From NCBI GenBank assembly GCA_022867625.1, contig JALIFM010000009.1, positions 1 through 64,000 of the forward strand: 64,000 bases of DNA. The letters are read 5' to 3'. Below are positions 50,138-57,427 of the stretch, in pieces. This DNA is from Lachnospiraceae bacterium NSJ-143. Lineage in GTDB: Bacteria; Bacillota; Clostridia; Lachnospirales; Anaerotignaceae. The stretch's first letter is position 1. Every line of letters starts with the position of its first letter. The notes under the pieces are model-generated. The model searched no databases, was not told the origin of the DNA, and worked only from the letters and a program-made list of their open reading frames with translations. A program made the position numbers and the translations under genes.

Positions 50138-50183
50138 GTACTATTGTTTTGTGAATGAAACAAATTTTATATGTTAATAGTAC
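50138..50183 (-). repeat. inverted repeat at the gamma-lyase promoter/leader
   Basis: GTACTATT (50138-50145) and AATAGTAC (50176-50183), with a smaller GTTT/AAAC pair inside. The right arm overlaps the -10 box, so it could be an operator pair rather than an RNA hairpin. Confidence 0.4.
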
Positions 50184-50206
50184 CACCCACACTAAAGCCA
50201 TATCAA
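50177..50206 (-). promoter_or_regulatory. promoter of the methionine gamma-lyase gene
   Basis: TTGATA (50206-50201), 18-base spacer, TACTAT (50182-50177). Confidence 0.5.
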
Positions 50207-50261
50207 CTTACACATTATAAGTGATTTGAAACGTGTTTCTGCTATAAATTGTATGACATGT

Positions 50262-51377
50262 CTATCTTCTGTAAACACGCGGAAGCCTTTTGGACAAACC
50301 GGTCAGTATTTCGTCCACTATCGTTTTGTTCATATTTGCCGCGTCCTCGGCAGTCATTGCGCCGTCTTTTCCGCTGCCGTAAAATATAAGCTCATCACCG
50401 GGCTTTACATCTGGAACACCCGAAACATCAATCATCATCTGGTCCATACATATGTTTCCCCTAACAGGGCATTTAACGCCCTTTAATAGAGCATACCCAA
50501 TATTGGACAGGCTTCTCGGGTATCCATCTGAAAATCCAAAAGGCACTGTCGCTATAAGCTCGTTTTTATCTGTATGGTATGTATGCCCGTACCCTATGCC
50601 TTCACCGGGCATAACCCTGTTAAGATTTACAATCCTTGCCCTGAGCGTAATGCACGGCATAACCTTAACACGTTGCCTGTTCATACTCTCAGATGTATAA
50701 AACCCGGTAAGTATAAGTCCCGCCCTTACCATATCAAAATAGTATTCTGGCATATTTGCAATAGCAGGGCTGTTGGCCGCATGGACAATTGGCATTTTGG
50801 CCCCGGATTTTTTTATCTCATTTAAAAGCCATTTAAACTTTGCTGCCTGTATGCCTGTTTCAGTATTGTCCTCATCAGCACAGGCAAAATGGGTAAAAAC
50901 TCCTTCAATTTTGAAATATGGATTTTTAAGACACCTTACAATGGTTTCAGTATTTTGAAAATCTGGTTTAAACCCCAGACGGTTCATTCCTGTTTCAATT
51001 TTTATATGCAGCTTTGCCTTCTTTTTCAGTTTTTCCGCTGCATTTTCCAGAGGTCTGATTTGCTTATCACTGTAAAGGGTAATAGATATATTGTTTTGTA
51101 TAGCTTCCTCAATGCACTGTTCCGGAATACTCCCAAGGACAAGTATATCCTTCTTTATTCCGGCGTTTCTCAGCTCAGCAGCTTCTTCCAAAACTGCTAC
51201 GGCAAACATGTCAGCATAATCCTGATAAATCCGTGCCATTTCAACAGAACCCATACCGTAGGCATTAGCCTTAAGTACAGCACAAAGTCTGGCGTTTCCA
51301 ACAGCGTTTCTTACCGCCATAATATTGCAGAGCGCCTGTTTTACATCAACCTGTACCCATGCCTCCCTGTAAATCAT
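50262..51377 (-). CDS. alr: alanine racemase
   Basis: 371 residues. A PLP-dependent TIM-barrel racemase that makes D-alanine for peptidoglycan or interconverts imported alanine. The PLP lysine is Lys36 (VLKANAYGMG) and the opposing catalytic base Tyr263 (GIGYGHTY). The C-terminal beta domain contains RGNICMDQMMIDVSG. Clustering with an alanine symporter suggests a catabolic or scavenging copy rather than the only biosynthetic one (inference). It is divergent from the PucR-type regulator; the two promoters are back to back. Confidence 0.93.
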   Translation of the reverse strand: MIYREAWVQVDVKQALCNIMAVRNAVGNARLCAVLKANAYGMGSVEMARIYQDYADMFAVAVLEEAAELRNAGIKKDILVLGSIPEQCIEEAIQNNISITLYSDKQIRPLENAAEKLKKKAKLHIKIETGMNRLGFKPDFQNTETIVRCLKNPYFKIEGVFTHFACADEDNTETGIQAAKFKWLLNEIKKSGAKMPIVHAANSPAIANMPEYYFDMVRAGLILTGFYTSESMNRQRVKVMPCITLRARIVNLNRVMPGEGIGYGHTYHTDKNELIATVPFGFSDGYPRSLSNIGYALLKGVKCPVRGNICMDQMMIDVSGVPDVKPGDELIFYGSGKDGAMTAEDAANMNKTIVDEILTGLSKRLPRVYRR

Positions 51378-51423
51378 ATACCTCCCACCCTTCTTTCATA
51401 ATTAAAAATAATTCTGTAACTAA

Positions 51424-51452
51424 ATAATATTCCATCAAAAAAAACAGTTCAA
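51424..51452 (-). promoter_or_regulatory. promoter of alr
   Basis: TTGAAC (51452-51447), 17-base spacer, TATTAT (51429-51424). Its -35 box nearly touches that of the divergent pucR-type promoter. Confidence 0.5.
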
Positions 51453-51453
51453 C

Positions 51454-51482
51454 TTGCAAACTATATGATAAACATATATAAT
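51454..51482 (+). promoter_or_regulatory. promoter of the PucR-type regulator gene
   Basis: TTGCAA (51454-51459), 17-base spacer, perfect TATAAT (51477-51482), 29 bases before the AAGGAG ribosome site. Confidence 0.65.
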
Positions 51483-51523
51483 ATTCTGTATATTTTGTAA
51501 TATGGCATTTAAGGAGTGATGAA

Positions 51524-53068
51524 ATTATTTATACTCTCGATGATTTTTTAAAGGACAATTTTATCCCTGAGATAAAGCCGGCTACAAAGACCTATGACTA
51601 TAAGCGGATACTAATTGAGTCAATATCAGTTATTGAGCTGCCTGTAGATGATTTTGTAAAAAAGAATGAGATGATACTCACAACAGCCATTAGCTGTCTT
51701 AATAACGAGGAGCTGTTTAAACAGTTTATAAAAGAAATAGGCGACTCGGGAGCCTCAGTAATTCTTATAGCCTTCAGGGATTCGTCGTACATCATTCCCA
51801 AAAGCGTAATAGACATGGCAGATACGCTTAATATACCTATATTTATTATTCCATGGAAACGGCGGTTTTCTGAAATCAGCGATTTTGTAATTAAAAGAAT
51901 GCACTCCAAGAACCTTGAAATATATATGAAAATCCAAAACAGCCTTTTCAATTCTTATTTTGAGTCTGGCACACTTGATAATGCCGCCTCAATAATTTCA
52001 TCTATGCTTAAAACTCCAGTCATTATCACTAATGACAAGAACAAAATAAAAGGCTTGCCAAAAAATTCAGAGCTGGAGCATATTCCTGAAAACTACGAAA
52101 AAACTGAAATCAGAATCAACAATTTTCTGTCAGGCTACATATATATTTATGAACCGGATAAGTGCCCAGGGATAATTTTTGACAAGTGCCTGATTGAAAA
52201 GCACATAATACTGCCTTTGTCATTGTGGTTCAACAAAGAAAGCATAGAAAACATGGTTGTCAACAAACTGCGGAATGATTTTGTGTGGAATCTCGCAAAT
52301 AAAAATTATGAGTCGGCCGATGAAATGGCAGCCCAAGGTATGAAACTCGGCTTTAACCTTAACAGGCCATATACCTGTATTGTTTTAAAGCTACTTAATA
52401 AGAGTATTTCAGACTCAGTTAATGAATACTCACAGGAAGCCGCTGCCAAAGCTTCTGAAATAGAAATTACAATACTTAATGAGGTAAAAAACAGGAATTT
52501 AGGTATACTGCTTGCCGCAAGAAGCCTGTTTTTTGTTATATATATGGAAAACACAAATTCAAGACCTCAAATCTCAGTTGAAAGCTTTGTTGATTCGCTT
52601 GAAAAACAGCTGGCGGCATATTTTCCTCAATTTGAGTTTTATATTGGTATAAGTGAAATAAGCCTTGAGAAGCCAGATTTTAATCTGCTTTACAAAAACG
52701 CCTCACTGGCACTTCAGTACTGCATAAATTCTAAGGAAAAGCGGTATCGTTTTACATATAAAGATACCAAGGTATTTCAGATTGTCTCAGTGCTGTCCGG
52801 AAACCCCGCAGTTAAGGAGATGGCTGAACAGGCAGTTAAAAATCTGGTCGATTCAGACAGGTGTTCTGATATGGATTTAATGGGCACACTAACTGAGTTT
52901 ATCAACAACAACTATAACACCAGCCGTACAGCAAGGAGCCTGCACCTCCACAGACAGTCACTCCTGTACAGGCTAGATAAAATAGAGAGCCTTACGGGCA
53001 TGTCTCTAAACAGCCACAGGGATTTATTTTTGCTTGAGGTATTTACAAGGATATTTTCTGACTACTGA
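51524..53068 (+). CDS. PucR/CdaR-family transcriptional regulator with a non-canonical (ATT) start
   Basis: 514 residues if started at ATT 51524. An N-terminal PucR domain (~1-125: YTLDDFLKDNFIPEIKP, then VIELPVDDFVKKNEMILTTA), a central CdaR GGDEF-like region (~240-370) and a C-terminal HTH_30 (~450-510, YNTSRTARSLHLHRQSLLYR). The first ATG in frame is 51671, which would cut off the conserved start of the PucR domain. The promoter, and AAGGAG 7 bases before ATT 51524, both point to that codon. A nearby ATG (51519) is out of frame and reads only ten codons. So there is either a true AUU start or a one-base error. It probably controls the divergent alr-gamma-lyase-AGCS genes. Confidence 0.78.
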   Translation: MIYTLDDFLKDNFIPEIKPATKTYDYKRILIESISVIELPVDDFVKKNEMILTTAISCLNNEELFKQFIKEIGDSGASVILIAFRDSSYIIPKSVIDMADTLNIPIFIIPWKRRFSEISDFVIKRMHSKNLEIYMKIQNSLFNSYFESGTLDNAASIISSMLKTPVIITNDKNKIKGLPKNSELEHIPENYEKTEIRINNFLSGYIYIYEPDKCPGIIFDKCLIEKHIILPLSLWFNKESIENMVVNKLRNDFVWNLANKNYESADEMAAQGMKLGFNLNRPYTCIVLKLLNKSISDSVNEYSQEAAAKASEIEITILNEVKNRNLGILLAARSLFFVIYMENTNSRPQISVESFVDSLEKQLAAYFPQFEFYIGISEISLEKPDFNLLYKNASLALQYCINSKEKRYRFTYKDTKVFQIVSVLSGNPAVKEMAEQAVKNLVDSDRCSDMDLMGTLTEFINNNYNTSRTARSLHLHRQSLLYRLDKIESLTGMSLNSHRDLFLLEVFTRIFSDY

Positions 53069-53080
53069 CAAATGCTAAAA

Positions 53081-53110
53081 AAGCCTCGGCAGGTTTTCTG
53101 CCGAAGCTTT
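53081..53110. terminator. bidirectional terminator
   Basis: AAGC-C-TCGGCAG (53081-53092) pairs with CTGCCGA-A-GCTT (53098-53109), flanked by A6 and T7. It lies between the PucR-type gene and btuD. Confidence 0.8.
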
Positions 53111-53120
53111 TTTTATAGCT

Positions 53121-53888
53121 CTATACTTTTTTGAGCCTTACATGTGTATAGCCTTCCTCCAATGTAACTGATGTGTCCACACCGTAAACCTCCCTTATAT
53201 TTTTTTCAGTAAGGGTGTCCGCAGGCTTTCCGCAGGCGTATATCCTTGACTCCTTAAGTATAATCACCTTGTCCGCAAAAAGAGAAGTCAGGTTCATGTC
53301 ATGCACAGACAAAACAACACCTATGTTTTTGCTCTGTGCCAGCTCTGTTACAAGCTTGAGCGTAAACATCTGGTTTTTCAGGTCCAAGCTGCTTGTAGGC
53401 TCATCCAGAATAATCAATTCAGGTTCCTGAGCCAGCGCCCTGGCTATAAAAACCCTCTGGCGTTCCCCGCCGCTCATCTCGTTTATGTTTTTAAATGCAA
53501 AGCTGCCAAGCTCAAGTCTGTCAATTACATCAAAAACTATATCCTTGTCCAGACTGCGCATTTTATATCCCACAAAGGCGGCCCTGCCCAGCATAACTGT
53601 ATCTATAACATTCATAGGGAAAACATTGTTATTGTACTGAGGCACATAGCCTATTTTTTTTGCCCTTACTGCAGGCGAAAACCCTGCCACATCCTCCTCA
53701 TTTATCAGTACTCTGCCTGAATTCGGCTTTAACACATGGTTTATACACTTTAACAGTGTAGTTTTTCCTGTTCCGTTTGGTCCGAGCAGGAACAAAGTTT
53801 TCCCCAAACCAACCTCAAAGCTTATATTTGACAGTATTTCCCTTTCCGGCGTATAGCCAAAGCTTATGTTTTCAACCTTCAGGCTCAA
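53121..53888 (-). CDS. btuD: ABC transporter ATPase, corrinoid/iron-complex type
   Basis: 255 residues. Walker A LGPNGTGKTTLL, Q loop YVPQYNN, signature MSGGERQRV, Walker B LIILDEPTSSLD and switch His (VLSVHDMN). It powers import through the FecCD-type permease. The start overlaps the permease stop by 4 bases. The cobalamin riboswitch upstream of the operon argues for a corrinoid substrate rather than a siderophore. Confidence 0.88.
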   Translation of the reverse strand: MSLKVENISFGYTPEREILSNISFEVGLGKTLFLLGPNGTGKTTLLKCINHVLKPNSGRVLINEEDVAGFSPAVRAKKIGYVPQYNNNVFPMNVIDTVMLGRAAFVGYKMRSLDKDIVFDVIDRLELGSFAFKNINEMSGGERQRVFIARALAQEPELIILDEPTSSLDLKNQMFTLKLVTELAQSKNIGVVLSVHDMNLTSLFADKVIILKESRIYACGKPADTLTEKNIREVYGVDTSVTLEEGYTHVRLKKV

Positions 53889-54967
53889 GACAGATTCCCC
53901 CTTTTTCCCTTAACTATAAGGTTAATAAAAAGCGGAACCCCCAGAAACGACACAACTATCCCTACCGGTATGCTTACAGGCGATAGTATGGTTTTTCCCA
54001 CCACATCTGAAACCATAAGCAGCAGACTTCCTGTAACTGCCGAAAACGGTATTAAAAATTTATGGTCATTCCCCACAAGTATACGTGCTATATGCGGAGC
54101 CACAAGGCCTACAAAGCCTATTACTCCGGTAAAGCTTATTACAGCGGCTGTCATAAATACAGACAGCAGGCACATTACAGCCCTTATTTTCTGCGGGTTT
54201 ACGCCAAGGCTTTTTACCAGCTCATCATCACCGGAAGCCATAGCGTTAAGCTTAATAAAATGCACCATTATCACCGTTGAGCATATAATTACGAACACAC
54301 CCGAAAACAGCACATCCCGCCACACTGTTCCATTGAATGTGCCGAATGTCCACTGTACAACGGCTGCGAGTTTGTGTTCCTGTGCGAAAAATTCTATAGT
54401 TGATGTCAGCGCACTGAAAAAATAATTTAAAGCTATGCCTGTAAGCACCACTGTTTCCGGCCCCATTCCTGCTTTTGTTGAAATAGCGTAAACTATTGTT
54501 ATGCATACAACAGCAGAGGCAAAAGCACAGGATATTATTCCAAGCTCACTTTTAAAAAACATTCCAGAGCCAAATACTATACACATTGATGCGCCAAAGG
54601 CCGATGCTGATGAGATTCCCATTGTAAACGGACTTACAAGAGGGTTGCGCGTTACCGACTGCATAGCTACTCCGGAAACCGAAAGCCCTATTCCGGCTAT
54701 AACGGCTAATACTACCCTTGGAAGGCGCATAAGCACAATAATTTTATACGCGGCGTTTTGCGCTGAAGTGCCTGTATCAAGGCTGCCTCCAGCCCATGCA
54801 GCTACGGCCTTTGCTACCTGTACAATATTTGTATCAGTCACACCTATAGTGACAAAGAAAATCCCAAGCATAGCCATTACAGCAGCGCTTACAGCCAGAA
54901 CTGTCAGTTTGTTCCTGTTAGAGCGTTCATACCTGTCTCTGATATCTGTAATTTCAGCAGTTTTCAT
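53885..54967 (-). CDS. btuC: ABC transporter permease, FecCD/BtuC family
   Basis: 360 residues with about nine or ten membrane helices and family motifs RLPRVVLAVIAGIGLSVSGVAMQSV, NPLVSPFTMGISSASAFGA and GFVGLVAPHIARILVGNDH. It forms a homodimeric channel for the substrate delivered by the binding protein. It starts 2 bases after the binding-protein stop. The middle gene of btuFCD. Confidence 0.9.
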   Translation of the reverse strand: MKTAEITDIRDRYERSNRNKLTVLAVSAAVMAMLGIFFVTIGVTDTNIVQVAKAVAAWAGGSLDTGTSAQNAAYKIIVLMRLPRVVLAVIAGIGLSVSGVAMQSVTRNPLVSPFTMGISSASAFGASMCIVFGSGMFFKSELGIISCAFASAVVCITIVYAISTKAGMGPETVVLTGIALNYFFSALTSTIEFFAQEHKLAAVVQWTFGTFNGTVWRDVLFSGVFVIICSTVIMVHFIKLNAMASGDDELVKSLGVNPQKIRAVMCLLSVFMTAAVISFTGVIGFVGLVAPHIARILVGNDHKFLIPFSAVTGSLLLMVSDVVGKTILSPVSIPVGIVVSFLGVPLFINLIVKGKRGNLS

Positions 54968-54969
54968 AA

Positions 54970-56112
54970 TTAATCCTCAAATGAGAATGCCGGATATGTA
55001 TGGCCCTCTATATAATCAAGCTTCTGGTATTTTTCCAGCCAGTCCTTAAATACCTGTTCAGGGTGTAAATCCGGCAGAAGCTCAGGGTAAAGAAATTTGG
55101 CAATATACATTGTACCTACTAATTTAGAAGCTCCACCATGAACGTAATGTGAAAGCAAAAGTATATTGTCATTCTTTACTGCATCTATCTCATCCCAGCC
55201 CGGTCTCTGGCAAAGCTCAGCCTTTATTGCCTGATTCTCCTCAGCGGTAGGCGGATAGTACGAGGAATACACATCCGGAGCAGATACCTTTACAATATAT
55301 TGAGGGTTGGCTGAAACAACAGCTTCAGACTCAACCTGTACATTGGCAGCATTTTTAAATATATTGTCAGCTCCTGAGTACTCAACCATATAGTAGAAGA
55401 AATTGCCCGGAATTGTAGTGTTGCCTTCCGTCCTGTATTCAAAATAAACCCTTTTTTTCTCAACATCCCTGAGCTGAGTTTTTATATAGTCCAGCTTGTC
55501 AATAAAATAATGCTTAAGCTCATCGGCGTTTTCCTGTTTGCCAAATATCTGACCCAAAAGGTCACAGCTCTTTTCAAACTGGTCAGTGTAGTAAGCATCA
55601 CATACTATAACCTTTATTCCAAACGGCTCCAGCTGTTTTTCCGCTTCCTCATATGTACCGTTGCCAGTAAGTATAAGCACCTCCGGATTAAGCTCAATTA
55701 TTTTCTCATAATTAAGATCTTTTTGGCTTTTGCCTATCACCATATCCTCAGTAAATCTGTTTTTCCACGATTCCTTATCCTGATAAATATTGTAGTCCAC
55801 GCCAGTTACACAGTCCAACGCATCAATAGCATTGATTATCTCGGTATTGTAAGCGTTTGCCACCACTGCCTTTGTAACAGGATTTGGAATCTCAACCTGC
55901 CTGCCGATACTGTCTGTCACAGTCTGCACTGCTTCTTCTGCACTTTTGTCAGTTTCATTTTCACTGGTTTCAGCAGAAGCCGACAAAACAGAAGAATCCG
56001 GCTGATCTGACTGACTTGTTCTTTCTGTTCCGCAGCCGCTCAGCACGGATATACCCAATATAAATGCCAGCACAAGGCAAATTCCTTTTAATGACTTAAA
56101 ATAGTTTTTCAA
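54970..56112 (-). CDS. btuF: ABC transporter substrate-binding lipoprotein, corrinoid type
   Basis: 380 residues. A lipoprotein signal peptide with lipobox LSGC, a Ser/Glu-rich linker (~30-60), then a two-lobe periplasmic-binding-protein fold (IGRQVEIPNPVTKAVVAN, EKIIELNPEVLILTG...). The C-terminal part (WDEIDAVKNDNILLLSHYVHGG) is family-typical. TTG 56112 is the start, with AAAGGGG 8 bases upstream. It is the first gene of the operon and lies ~170 bases downstream of the cobalamin riboswitch, so corrinoids are the likely ligand. Confidence 0.9.
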   Translation of the reverse strand: MKNYFKSLKGICLVLAFILGISVLSGCGTERTSQSDQPDSSVLSASAETSENETDKSAEEAVQTVTDSIGRQVEIPNPVTKAVVANAYNTEIINAIDALDCVTGVDYNIYQDKESWKNRFTEDMVIGKSQKDLNYEKIIELNPEVLILTGNGTYEEAEKQLEPFGIKVIVCDAYYTDQFEKSCDLLGQIFGKQENADELKHYFIDKLDYIKTQLRDVEKKRVYFEYRTEGNTTIPGNFFYYMVEYSGADNIFKNAANVQVESEAVVSANPQYIVKVSAPDVYSSYYPPTAEENQAIKAELCQRPGWDEIDAVKNDNILLLSHYVHGGASKLVGTMYIAKFLYPELLPDLHPEQVFKDWLEKYQKLDYIEGHTYPAFSFED

Positions 56113-56280
56113 TTTTTAATCCCCTTTCAAACTCAAACTAAACTTTCACAGAACATAAAGCCCAAAACTTATTTAATACAAGATATATTAAATTCTCTTT
56201 CCAACTCCCCCTTATCGGGATAAAACAGGCATAAAAATAATACCTATCTCCATTCCCCAAGATTTGCATTGATTTCTTCA

Positions 56281-56451
56281 GTTAAGGCAGGTCTCCTGGC
56301 TTCTCTTCAACCTAATATGCCCTATGCCTTCCCGGTTAAAACCAGTGGCGGATAATATCTAAGGGCACCTCGTCCAAGTTACAGTAGTGGGTGCTGTTAC
56401 GGATTTACACCGTATTCCCTATTCTCTTTTCATTACAAAAAGCACCTTAAC
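56281..56451 (-). promoter_or_regulatory. cobalamin (AdoCbl-type) riboswitch
   Basis: On the minus strand the P1 stem GTTAAGG (56451-56445) pairs with CCTTAAC (56287-56281). Conserved cores read ACGGTGTAAATCCGTAACAG, CACCCACTACTGTAA, the B12 box CGCCACTGG (56350-56342) followed by ACCGGGAAGGC, and GAAGCCAGGAGACCTGCC near the 3' end. It precedes btuFCD and should shut the operon off when cobalamin is plentiful. I could not identify the expression platform between 56113 and 56280 with confidence; a small AGGTAT/ATGCCT stem followed by GTTTTATC is a candidate. Confidence 0.9.
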
Positions 56452-56480
56452 AGTTTTATGAAATTTTTGTATACTGATAA

Positions 56481-56509
56481 ATAATATTACCTAAACTTAA
56501 CTTAGTCAA
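56481..56509 (-). promoter_or_regulatory. promoter of the cobalamin riboswitch-btuFCD transcript
   Basis: TTGACT (56509-56504), 17-base spacer, TATTAT (56486-56481), ~30 bases before the riboswitch P1 stem. Confidence 0.65.
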
Positions 56510-56556
56510 GAAAAAATTCATACTTTGCATTGTTTATAAAATACTTTTTACGGGAG

Positions 56557-56585
56557 TTTACATAAATGTACTCATATGGTATTAT
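56557..56585 (+). promoter_or_regulatory. promoter of the Vat-like gene and its leader
   Basis: TTTACA (56557-56562), 17-base spacer, TATTAT (56580-56585). The start is near 56592, just upstream of the leader peptide's ribosome site. Confidence 0.55.
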
Positions 56586-56614
56586 AAAAGATATCAAAAG
56601 AGAGGTGATACCAG

Positions 56615-56662
56615 ATGAAGCTCTGTATTGCAGTATCTGGAATAGTTGCAGCAAAACTCTAA
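56615..56662 (+). CDS. putative 15-residue leader peptide of the Vat-like gene
   Basis: ATG 56615 with GAGGTG 7-8 bases upstream opens the frame MKLCIAVSGIVAAKL and ends at TAA 56662, 20 bases before the Vat-like start. The dyad CCAGAT (56611-56616)/ATCTGG (56635-56640) covers its start codon. The arrangement resembles leader peptides that control inducible antibiotic-resistance genes by ribosome stalling. Translation is inferred, not shown. Confidence 0.5.
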   Translation: MKLCIAVSGIVAAKL

Positions 56663-56681
56663 TATTCGAGGAGGACTTTTA

Positions 56682-57311
56682 ATGACTATTCCAGCAGACA
56701 AAATATATCCGCGTACTGGCGATAAGCAGACTGTATATTTAAAAAACGTAATCACAAGACCAAACATAGAGGTCGGTGACTATACCATGTATAACGATTT
56801 TGTCAACGACCCTGTATTATTTGAGAAAAACAACGTATTCTACCATTACCCAATAAACAACGACTGGCTTAAAATAGGCAAATTCTGTTCTATAGCCTGC
56901 GGCGCCAAGTTTATTTTTAACAGCGCCAACCATACTCTTAAATCCCTGTCAACCTACCCTTTTCCGCTTTTCTTTGAGGAATGGGCTTTGGAACGCAAAA
57001 ACGTCGCAGATTCATGGGATAATAAAGGTGATATTGTAGTAGGAAACGATGTTTGGATTGGATATGAGGCTGTTGTAATGGCCGGGGTAAAAATTGGCGA
57101 CGGAGCGATTATAGGTGCCCGCTCACTTGTAACAAAAGATATCCCGCCGTACACAATAGTTGGCGGACTTCCCGCAAAGCCTATAAGAAAACGTTTTTCA
57201 GAAGAAACTATTTTGCGCCTGCTAGAAATCAGGTGGTGGGACTGGCCAAGAGAAAAAATATCAGAAAACATCACGGCAATTCAGTCAGGTTTAATTGAAT
57301 ATATAAAATAA
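56682..57311 (+). CDS. Vat/CatB-family xenobiotic O-acetyltransferase
   Basis: 209 residues. A left-handed beta-helix acetyltransferase (hexapeptide repeats KIGKFCSIACG, DIVVGNDVWIGYEAVVMAG, VKIGDGAIIGARSLV) with the long loop and catalytic histidine of the Vat/XAT group (His84 in FNSANHTLKS, then STYPFP). The C-terminal WWDWPREKI is also family-typical. The group acetylates streptogramin A or chloramphenicol, but many chromosomal members are uncharacterised, so resistance is only possible. GAGGAGG lies 7 bases before ATG 56682; a TTG at 56646 overlaps the leader ORF and is rejected. It is a single gene with leader and terminator. Confidence 0.85.
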   Translation: MTIPADKIYPRTGDKQTVYLKNVITRPNIEVGDYTMYNDFVNDPVLFEKNNVFYHYPINNDWLKIGKFCSIACGAKFIFNSANHTLKSLSTYPFPLFFEEWALERKNVADSWDNKGDIVVGNDVWIGYEAVVMAGVKIGDGAIIGARSLVTKDIPPYTIVGGLPAKPIRKRFSEETILRLLEIRWWDWPREKISENITAIQSGLIEYIK

Positions 57312-57316
57312 ATTAC

Positions 57317-57340
57317 AGCGGCCGTTTCAATCCGGCCGCT
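57317..57340 (+). terminator. terminator of the Vat-like gene
   Basis: AGCGGCCG (57317-57324) pairs with CGGCCGCT (57333-57340); TTTTTTA follows. Confidence 0.85.
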
Positions 57341-57427
57341 TTTTTATATTTATTATCAAAGAAAATTATAATTTTATGACCGGTCCATTCATAGATATAT
57401 AATGAGTATCTGTAAGGAATTGGTCAT

